64,000 nt of DNA from Chloroflexota bacterium (GTDB lineage Bacteria; Chloroflexota; Anaerolineae; Anaerolineales; Villigracilaceae): the NCBI GenBank assembly GCA_016223135.1, contig JACRPQ010000015.1:186001-250000 (forward strand), read 5' to 3'. Positions 58,374-64,000 of this stretch are shown piece after piece (position 1 is the first letter of the stretch; the number at the start of each line of letters is the position of its first letter). The notes under the pieces are model-generated. The model was not told where the DNA came from. It did no database searches and was given only the letters and a program-made list of their open reading frames with translations. The position numbers and the translations under genes were made by a program.

Positions 58374-58655
58374 TCAGCACACTTCCCCGTCCTCATCCAC
58401 GTAGCAGTAATCGCCCTGGAACAATTGCCAGTCGCGCCACAGCACAGCCAGTTCCTTGATGTAGGCGGGAATGTTTCCGCCGCTGACAATTCGCTCGTTA
58501 TTGGTCAACACGGGCAGAGACGTTTCTGCGCCAAACAACGCGGCGGCTTCTGCCGCGCCAATCACCACGCGTTCATAGCCGAGCGCCATCTCGCGGAATT
58601 CGGCTTCGATGGCGTCGGCGGCTGGACTGTGCGCTTCACGGTAGAGTTTGATCAT
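58374..58655 (-). CDS. Glutaredoxin-like thioredoxin-fold protein lacking the CxxC
   Basis: A 93-residue protein. It starts MIKLYREAHSPAADAIEAEFREM, a beta-alpha opening as in glutaredoxins and GST N-domains, but the CxxC position reads HSPA. LPVLTNNERIVSGGNIPAYIKELA carries the cis-proline and following strand-helix. It is therefore a redox-inactive glutaredoxin-like fold. Two cysteines occur only at the C-terminus (YCYVDEDGEVC). Function unknown. Divergent from the DUF6504-like gene. Confidence 0.62.
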   Translation of the reverse strand: MIKLYREAHSPAADAIEAEFREMALGYERVVIGAAEAAALFGAETSLPVLTNNERIVSGGNIPAYIKELAVLWRDWQLFQGDYCYVDEDGEVC

Positions 58656-58694
58656 CGCTCGTCTTTCTAGGGTAAGATTATACCCGCATCATCC

Positions 58695-59057
58695 ATGAAA
58701 CTCGTCCCGCTTCACTTTCTCGACCAGCCGATTCAGCCTCTCTTCGATGCGCCTCCCGCCCTCGAAAAGACTCCCAACTGCCCGAACGGATTCATTTGGG
58801 AGGGAAAAACCTACCGCGTGACCGAAATGCTCTCGGCTTGGACAGATTTCAAACGGCGCGGACGGATGGCACAGAACATGCGCCCTGCCCATGCGGCGCT
58901 TGCCTCCTCGCGCGGGTCGTTGAACGTGGGCAGGTTTTACTTCCGCGTGCGTGTGGATACGGGTCAAATCTTCGATATTTACTACGACAGAACCATGAAG
59001 AACGTGGACGACCGCAAGGGTCAATGGTGGATTTATCAGGAGATGGGAGAAGGCTGA
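58695..59057 (+). CDS. DUF6504-like hypothetical protein
   Basis: A 120-residue protein. QPIQPLFDAPPALEKTPNCPNGFIWEGKTYRVTEMLSAWTDF and FYFRVRVDTGQIFDIYYDRTMKN fit the DUF6504 pattern, a small beta domain often found near DNA repair polymerases (dinB is 2 kb away). TGATG overlap with the protease gene. Function unknown. Confidence 0.65.
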   Translation: MKLVPLHFLDQPIQPLFDAPPALEKTPNCPNGFIWEGKTYRVTEMLSAWTDFKRRGRMAQNMRPAHAALASSRGSLNVGRFYFRVRVDTGQIFDIYYDRTMKNVDDRKGQWWIYQEMGEG

Positions 59058-59770
59058 TGGAACAGGAACAATTACCGGCGGCGAAAGAAGCGGCGTATGT
59101 CGTCCCGTGGAAGCCGGTGGATCACTGGGTCGGTGTCCTGCTTTTGGCGTTGATTGATCTTTCTTTGTTTGCCGCCGCCTCGCAGGGAATGGGGGTGCGG
59201 CTCGCGCAAAATGCCGGGCTGATCCTCATTCAGTTGGCGTATCTCTTCCCGCTGGTGGTCATCTTTGCCTATCGGCGTGTCCATCCAAAAGCGCTTGGGT
59301 TCGGGCGGTTCGAGTGGAGCGCGCTTGGCATCGGCTGTGGGCTTCTGCCCCTCGCGTATCTGTTCATCATGGCGCACAACATCCTGCTCATGTTGTTGGG
59401 CGTGGATCCGCAGGGCGCCCGCATTTTGGAATTGTTCTCTGCGCTCGAATCGCCCATATGGTTTCTGCTGGTTGGCGTCATTTTTGCGCCAATGGTCGAG
59501 GAGCTTTTCTTTCGCGGCTTTCTCTTTCAGGGCTTTCGTCAGCGATATGGCTGGGTCAAGGGGGCGTTATTGAGCTCGCTCATCTTTGGCGCGGCGCATC
59601 TCGACCCCGCCGCCTTCCTGCCGACTGCCGCGCTCGGTTTTCTGCTCGCTTACATGTATCACCGCACCAACTCAGTTTGGGTTCCCATCCTCCTGCACGT
59701 GCTGGTCAACGCGTTTGGGTTGTGCGCCGCCTATGCCGCCACACAATTGCCGGGCGTCATTCCCGTGTAA
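59057..59770 (+). CDS. CPBP-family intramembrane metalloprotease
   Basis: A 237-residue protein with about seven helices. The Abi/CAAX-protease motifs are APMVEELFFRGFLFQGF (EExxxR), SLIFGAAHLDP and PILLHVLVNAFG (HxxxN). It probably cleaves or matures a membrane-linked substrate; some members act in bacteriocin immunity. Overlaps the previous stop; its end overlaps the convergent ndh gene by 14 bp. Confidence 0.88.
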   Translation: MEQEQLPAAKEAAYVVPWKPVDHWVGVLLLALIDLSLFAAASQGMGVRLAQNAGLILIQLAYLFPLVVIFAYRRVHPKALGFGRFEWSALGIGCGLLPLAYLFIMAHNILLMLLGVDPQGARILELFSALESPIWFLLVGVIFAPMVEELFFRGFLFQGFRQRYGWVKGALLSSLIFGAAHLDPAAFLPTAALGFLLAYMYHRTNSVWVPILLHVLVNAFGLCAAYAATQLPGVIPV

Positions 59771-61007
59771 TCAGCCGCACCTGATTGTCATAGAAGAAAT
59801 ATTCCCATGCCCAGTTGATAAGCACCATCAAGCGATTGCGAAAACCGATGATGCGGTAGATGTGCAGTCCCACCCAAATCAGCCATGCCAACAGCCCGCT
59901 GAACGACAATCCCCAAATCCGCGCCACTGCCGCATTACGCCCAATCGTTGCAAGCAAGCCGGGGTCTTTGTAGCGGAACGGTTTTTGCTCCATGCCCCTG
60001 ATGGCACGCAGGATATTCTCTGCCGCCGCTTTCCCTTGCTGAATCGCCACCGTCGAGAGCATGGGAAGCGGCTGACCGTTCCCGTTTTCGAGATATGCCG
60101 CGTCGCCGGTGACATACACCTCGGGATGACCCGGCAACTGCAGCGTCGCCGCGCTTCTCACCCGACCTGAACCTGCCGCCTCCACCCCCAGCCTTTTCGT
60201 AATCCCAGCGGCTCTCACGCCGGCCGTCCAGATCAACGTATGGGTTCGAATCTCCGTCCCGTCCGCCAGCAGCACGCGTTGACCGTTGTAATCCGTCAGC
60301 CTCGCGCCGAATTTGACCTCCACATTCTTCTTTTGCAACAACTTGAGTGTTGCCTTGCGTAGTTCATCGGGGTAACTGGCGATGAGGGCATTCCCCGCCT
60401 CGAGCAGAAGCACGCGCGCCTCGCGGATGTCCAACTCGGGATACTCCTTCCGCATCACATGCGAGATCAATTCCGCCAGTGCGCCGGATGTTTCCACGCC
60501 GGTCGGTCCGCCGCCCACTACGACAAAGGTCAGCATAGCGCGGCGTTTTTCCTCGTCCGCTTCGCGGCTGGCTTTCTCGAACATCTTCAGGAGATGATTG
60601 CGCGTGGCGACCGCGCTTTCGATGTCCTTGATTTGGAAGCCATTTTCCCGCACCGACTCCATGCCAAAGAACTCCGTCTCTCCGCCTACAGCAAGGATGA
60701 GGTAATCGTAGGCGATGACCGAGCCGTTCAATTTGACGTACTTTGCATCGAAGTCAACGGAAGTCACTTCGCCCATCTGGAAGGTCAGGTTCTTTTGTTT
60801 GCGGAAGATGGTGCGCAGGGGGTAGGCAATTTGCGAGGGGACGAGCCCTGCAATGGCGACCTGATAGAGCAGAGGCTGGAAGAGGTGATAGTTGTTCCGG
60901 TCCACGAGCGTGATGCGGACGGGGGCGTTTTTGAGGCGTTTGGCGGCAGTCAGCCCGGCGAAGCCGGCGCCGACAATGACGACATGGGGGAGTTCTCTGG
61001 TGTTCAT
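59757..61007 (-). CDS. ndh: Type II NADH dehydrogenase
   Basis: A 416-residue flavoprotein. Dinucleotide motifs are VVIVGAGFAGLTAAKRL (FAD) and FVVVGGGPTGVETSGALAEL (NADH), and VYVTGDAAYLENGNG contacts FAD. The C-terminal membrane-anchoring helix is WAWEYFFYDNQ. It transfers electrons from NADH to quinone without proton pumping. CAGGAAACC precedes ATG. Confidence 0.92.
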   Translation of the reverse strand: MNTRELPHVVIVGAGFAGLTAAKRLKNAPVRITLVDRNNYHLFQPLLYQVAIAGLVPSQIAYPLRTIFRKQKNLTFQMGEVTSVDFDAKYVKLNGSVIAYDYLILAVGGETEFFGMESVRENGFQIKDIESAVATRNHLLKMFEKASREADEEKRRAMLTFVVVGGGPTGVETSGALAELISHVMRKEYPELDIREARVLLLEAGNALIASYPDELRKATLKLLQKKNVEVKFGARLTDYNGQRVLLADGTEIRTHTLIWTAGVRAAGITKRLGVEAAGSGRVRSAATLQLPGHPEVYVTGDAAYLENGNGQPLPMLSTVAIQQGKAAAENILRAIRGMEQKPFRYKDPGLLATIGRNAAVARIWGLSFSGLLAWLIWVGLHIYRIIGFRNRLMVLINWAWEYFFYDNQVRLITRE

Positions 61008-61126
61008 GGTTTCCTGCTTTCAAGTGTCTTGGTCATCCCACTGGGAGCGGGGTTTTAATTGTGAAATTATTCACTTGTATTTTATACCAAGATGGTCTAA
61101 ATTGTCAATTTGTTTCTTAACTCACC

Positions 61127-61198
61127 TTACGCGGCAGCGCGAGATTTATCTCGCGCGTTCAGGCGACATAAATGTTGCGCTACGAATAAACTGCGTAA
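61127..61198. repeat. 72-bp TTACGC-GCGTAA inverted-repeat element
   Basis: Shares ends and hairpin core (GCGCGAGA-TTTA-TCTCGCGC) with 28718-28807 but lacks an 18-bp middle part of that copy. It lies in the gap between ndh and the MBL gene, where nothing else is seen. Confidence 0.72.
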
Positions 61199-61304
61199 CA
61201 TCAGTTCTTAAATCTCTTGCAGTTGCAATTCGTACGGGAACAAACAAAAAAGCGACGGGGGGGGAAGCCGTCGCTCAAGGTATGCCAAATCGAGACTGAA
61301 TCAA

Positions 61305-62006
61305 TTATCGGCGGGGGTGGAGGCGGTCGAATTCGGCAATTTCTTTGTGCATCACTTCAACGGGGAAGTCCATGCCGTGCGCGGGGTAAATCCGCTTGAT
61401 GTCCATCGGCAGAATCTTCTTCCAACTTTCAACGACCATGCTGATGTCGTCTGCCAGGATGGGCAGACCCGGCGTGAGGCGCAGATACCAATCGTTCATT
61501 GCCATGTCGCCCACGAAGGCATCGCCTGTTTCCGCCACGATGCTGACATGACCCATCGAGTGACCGGGCGTGTACACCACTTTGGCGGGGATGCCGTAGC
61601 CGTCGAGCGATATGCCGTCGTCGCCGAGGACAAGGTCTGCTTTGACAGGGGGAAGTTTGGAATGGATGAGGGCTTTCGCCAGCGCGCTCATGGCGCGTCC
61701 GTAGGCGTTGACGCCGGCGGGAAACGGCGGCGCTCCGCTCTCGACCCAAGGCTGGTCGCGGTAATGGACGGCGACTTTTGCGCCGCTGATTTGCTGGATG
61801 GGGTACAGGGAGCCGATGTGATCCCAGTGCCCATGAGTGAGGATGATGAGAGAGATTTCCTTCGGGTCAAGGCGCAGGCGTTCCATGCCGCGCATGAAGG
61901 CTCGGATACCGCCCTGCGCGCCGCCATCAATGAGGATGGCGCGCTCACCGCGCAGGAGGTAGCAGTTGCAAATACCCACAGGGATGCGGTGGAAGGTGAA
62001 GGTCAT
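61305..62006 (-). CDS. MBL-fold metallo-hydrolase
   Basis: A 233-residue protein. Metal motif THGHWDHIGSLYPIQQ (HxHxDH), HSMGHVSIV, FVGDMAMND and YPAHGMDF supply the remaining ligands. Start 62006 is preceded by AGGAG at 6 nt; longer readings overlap the esterase. Glyoxalase II-like hydrolase; substrate unknown. Confidence 0.9.
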   Translation of the reverse strand: MTFTFHRIPVGICNCYLLRGERAILIDGGAQGGIRAFMRGMERLRLDPKEISLIILTHGHWDHIGSLYPIQQISGAKVAVHYRDQPWVESGAPPFPAGVNAYGRAMSALAKALIHSKLPPVKADLVLGDDGISLDGYGIPAKVVYTPGHSMGHVSIVAETGDAFVGDMAMNDWYLRLTPGLPILADDISMVVESWKKILPMDIKRIYPAHGMDFPVEVMHKEIAEFDRLHPRR

Positions 62007-62043
62007 AGAGACTCCTGAATGAGCTGATGGTGGCATGTTTTGT

Positions 62044-62943
62044 TCATGGCTGCGGCACGCTCCACTGTTCGGCGTACCAGCGGATGTATTCCTCCACATG
62101 GGCAGACCAGTATTCCTCGGTGTGCGCGCCGCTGTACAGACGCCACTCGTGAATGAGTTCATTTTCGTTGAATTGCGCTTCAAGTGCGACAGCCATGCGC
62201 CATTCCTGGTCTTTGTCGCCGATGTCCAAGAAGACGCTGGGGCGGTAGGCGGGAGGAATCTCGGCAATCCATTTTGAGATGTGGGAGGCATCGCCCTGAA
62301 GGACGGCGGGGGAGTGTAAGCCAATGACGCCGAACAGGTCCCAGCGGGTGAGACCGAGGCGGAGCGCCCAGCCGCCTCCGCGTGAGAGACCGCCGATGGC
62401 GCGATGGCTGCGGTCGGGGAGGGTGCGGTAGGCGGCGTCAATGTAGGGGATGAGGTCGTTCACCAGCCGCTGACCGAATCCCGCGCCGGGCGGGAGGTTC
62501 CAATAGCGGTCGTCGGGGAAGACGATGATGAAGGGCTGCGCCTCGCTGTCGAGGAGGAGCGTATCGAGCGCATCGGTCGCGCCGAGGCGGATCCACTGGT
62601 CGGCGGTGTAGGTCTGTCCGTGCAGGAGGTAGAGGACGGGGTAGCGCCGGTCTGGGTCTTCGTCATAGCAGGGCGGCAGGTAGATGAAATATGCCTGAGG
62701 AGGCGTGGTGGTTTCGAGCAGTCCTTCCTCAATGCTGCCCGTCTGGCTGAGACAGGTCGGCGGGGTGGGGGTGGATGTTTGGGGAGGCGGGGAAGGGGTG
62801 AAGGTGAGGGTCGGTTCGGGGGTGGATGTGGGAGGAAAAGGAGAGGGGGTGGAGCGAGGCGGTTCGGCGGGCGAGCAGGCGGAAAGTCCGAAGAGAAGCG
62901 TGAGCAGGAAAACGCCATGCGCTGCCGCTTGACGGGTGTTCAT
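62044..62943 (-). CDS. Esterase lipoprotein (esterase D / enterochelin-esterase-like fold)
   Basis: A 299-residue protein with lipobox GLSACSP (Cys near 23) and a Pro/Thr-rich tether. The alpha/beta-hydrolase has YPVLYLLHGQTYTADQWIRLG, nucleophile GLSRGGGWALRLG, and a later GAHTEEYW with the catalytic His. Extracellular ester hydrolysis; substrate unknown. ATG 62943 is 7 nt after TATAAT, likely leaderless. The box overlaps an opposite-facing TATACT before tRNA-Pro. Confidence 0.85.
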   Translation of the reverse strand: MNTRQAAAHGVFLLTLLFGLSACSPAEPPRSTPSPFPPTSTPEPTLTFTPSPPPQTSTPTPPTCLSQTGSIEEGLLETTTPPQAYFIYLPPCYDEDPDRRYPVLYLLHGQTYTADQWIRLGATDALDTLLLDSEAQPFIIVFPDDRYWNLPPGAGFGQRLVNDLIPYIDAAYRTLPDRSHRAIGGLSRGGGWALRLGLTRWDLFGVIGLHSPAVLQGDASHISKWIAEIPPAYRPSVFLDIGDKDQEWRMAVALEAQFNENELIHEWRLYSGAHTEEYWSAHVEEYIRWYAEQWSVPQP

Positions 62944-62975
62944 CCCAAGCATTATACTCGCCGCACTCATCCTAT

Positions 62976-63050
62976 CGGGGCGTAGCGCAGCCCGGTTAGC
63001 GCGCTTGCTTTGGGAGCAAGAGGTCCCGGGTTCGAATCCCGGCGCCCCGA
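62976..63050 (+). tRNA. tRNA-Pro (TGG)
   Basis: Acceptor CGGGGCG/CGCCCCG, anticodon arm CTTGC-TTTGGGA-GCAAG (TGG), T-arm CCGGG-TTCGAAT-CCCGG, discriminator A. Confidence 0.95.
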
Positions 63051-63053
63051 CAG

Positions 63054-63294
63054 ATGTTTTATGTATATGTAATCTACAGTGAGCGTCTTCAACGTTATTA
63101 TGTTGGTTCGACGCAGGATGTTGAAAATCGCCTGCGAGAACATAATGCGGGGAAGTCCAAATCAACAATTGCAGGCTTGCCTTGGGAACTGGTTCATGTT
63201 GAAGAGTTTTTGACGCGATCCGAGGCGATGCTGCGCGAAAAAAGGATTAAGGCGCGTGGGATTGGACGGTATCTTTCTGATCTTGGGAAGATAG

Positions 63295-63305
<11 letters not shown>
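63054..63305 (+). CDS. GIY-YIG endonuclease-domain protein lodged among tRNA genes
   Basis: An 83-residue single-domain nuclease. YVYVIYSERLQRYYVGSTQDVENRLREHNAG contains the Y-x-Y and Y-V-G GIY-YIG positions and the conserved Arg; LREKRIKARGIGRYLSD follows. It starts 4 nt after tRNA-Pro, and its stop codon TAG lies inside a truncated tRNA. AT-rich relative to its surroundings. The position suggests a tRNA-targeting selfish or homing element. Confidence 0.82.
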
Positions 63306-63359
<54 letters not shown>

Positions 63360-63440
63360 GTGACCAGCCGCAGAGACACGAAACACGAGGTGTTTTTGTG
63401 TCTTTGTTGTTTAATGCTAAAATTTGCGCGGAGAATAATT

Positions 63441-63743
63441 ATGGCAGAAAAAATCGACGGAATCATTGAAGCCGTCCGTTTCAAGAACGGACAAATTGTC
63501 CTGGCGCGCGTTTATGAACGCCGCGGAGCGTCGTTTTCGGATTGTATATTGATTGAACGCAAAGACCTGCTGGAACGAATCAAGAGCGGGAAGAAGTTCG
63601 TGACCGGTTCGCGCAAAGAGTTTTGGGGCGGCACATTCGAGGTGGGCAAGCCCGTGCGGGTCGTAACGCATGACGGCAAAGAGTTCCTTTCCACCCGCGA
63701 AGGGGCGGAACGCGACGAACTGGAAAACGTGCCGGTCTTCTAG
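63441..63743 (+). CDS. Hypothetical protein
   Basis: A 100-residue beta-rich protein (MAEKIDGIIEAVRFKNGQIVLARVYERRGASFSDCILIERKDLLERI...). No family recognised. ATG 63441 follows GGAGAATAATT. The longer frame upstream reads through the tRNA remnant and is rejected. Confidence 0.68.
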   Translation: MAEKIDGIIEAVRFKNGQIVLARVYERRGASFSDCILIERKDLLERIKSGKKFVTGSRKEFWGGTFEVGKPVRVVTHDGKEFLSTREGAERDELENVPVF

Positions 63744-63767
63744 CCCGCTTTATCCTACAGGCATATC

Positions 63768-64000
63768 TTGTCCACTTTCTTATCTGTCGTTATTCCGGCG
63801 CACAACGAGGAGAACCGCCTGCCCGCTTCACTGGAGCAGGTGGCTGGCTTTCTGACGCGGCAGGCGTTTTCTTTTGAAATCATCATTGTCGAGAACGGCA
63901 GCGCCGACCGCACGCTCGAAGTGGCGCAGCAATTTGCAAAACAGCATGAACATGTCCGCGTGATTCAGAGCGAGCGCGGTAAGGGCGCGGCGGTGCGGCG
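63768..64000 (+). CDS. Family 2 glycosyltransferase (partial)
   Basis: The first 77 residues, LSTFLSVVIPAHNEENRLPASLEQ ... EIIIVENGSADRTLEVAQQF ... SERGKGAAVR, match GT-A fold enzymes of the dolichyl-phosphate glucose/mannose synthase type (SVVIPAHNEE, ENGSxD, GKGAAVR). The start is TTG at 63768. The rest lies beyond the window. It probably builds polyprenyl-phosphate sugars, possible donors for the GT87-like enzyme. Confidence 0.82.
   Translation, partial: MSTFLSVVIPAHNEENRLPASLEQVAGFLTRQAFSFEIIIVENGSADRTLEVAQQFAKQHEHVRVIQSERGKGAAVR

Noticed and set aside
62044-63168. Longer 374-codon reading of the esterase
   Set aside because: The extra N-terminus is the antisense of tRNA-Pro and the GIY-YIG gene; a lipoprotein signal and TATAAT place the start at 62943.

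Overview
The window (about 58% GC by eye, few AT-rich islands) looks like the chromosome of a member of Chloroflexota, most likely class Anaerolineae. That placement is an inference. It rests on several lipoproteins with NBR1-type Ig domains, a DnaB-DnaD-DnaC replication cluster, KamA beside those lipoproteins, a T-box ahead of pheST, and a compact his operon. No phage, plasmid, CRISPR array or complete insertion sequence was seen. The mobile content consists of small non-coding elements.

Layout. 1-1.6 kb: a DprE1/DprE2-like pair (minus). 1.7-7.4 kb: GAF-GGDEF cyclase, lipid kinase, helicase-associated protein, small membrane protein, Kbl. 7.4-10.4 kb (minus): fur-cbiM-cbiQ-cbiO metal uptake. 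10.5-15.9 kb (minus): BFN nuclease, dnaB, dnaD, a double-AAA+ dnaC-like gene, and a HEPN-MNT toxin-antitoxin pair next to a remnant of a second dnaC-like gene. 16-20.5 kb: tRNA-Pro with broken tRNA copies, tRNA-Sec, an M50 protease, a solute-binding lipoprotein, tRNA-Gly and tRNA-Ile2. 20.5-23 kb: a GT87-like membrane protein lying between a broken and an intact copy of a lipid-kinase/CDP-DAG-synthase-like gene. 23-30.4 kb: hisGCBHAFIE plus a HAD gene behind a classical His-codon attenuator. 30.4-38.2 kb: GNAT, histidine ammonia-lyase, zinc-ribbon protein, HDAC-like deacetylase, NYN nuclease, sugar dehydrogenase. 38.2-42.7 kb: T-box(Phe)-pheS-pheT. 43-46 kb (minus): kamA and two NBR1-Ig lipoproteins. 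46.4-50.2 kb: GNAT, two tRNA-Ser, Flp pilin-like protein, MiaB. 50.3-55.4 kb (minus): ECF sigma factor, OmpR-type two-component system, large NBR1-Ig secreted protein. 55.5-64 kb: dinB, YjbQ, TauE-like, CPBP protease, NDH-2, MBL hydrolase, esterase, tRNA-Pro, a GIY-YIG endonuclease running into a truncated tRNA, and a partial GT2.

The most notable signals are regulatory and repetitive. (i) A histidine attenuator: consensus promoter, 28-codon leader peptide with four His in six codons, mutually exclusive RNA pairings and a terminator before hisG. (ii) Two families of MITE-like elements, each with three copies. Family 1 is 153 bp, with 10-bp target duplications at two copies. Family 2 is 225-248 bp, with ends CTAGC..GCTAG and 8-bp duplications; one copy sits in the T-tract of a terminator. 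(iii) Degenerate 7- or 8-bp tandem arrays arranged as inverted pairs able to form long hairpins, at several intergenic sites and once inside a gene. (iv) Complementary fragments of one tRNA found 47 kb apart, one abutting a GIY-YIG gene. (v) Several genes whose ATG lies 6-8 nt after a TATAAT-like box, suggesting leaderless mRNAs.
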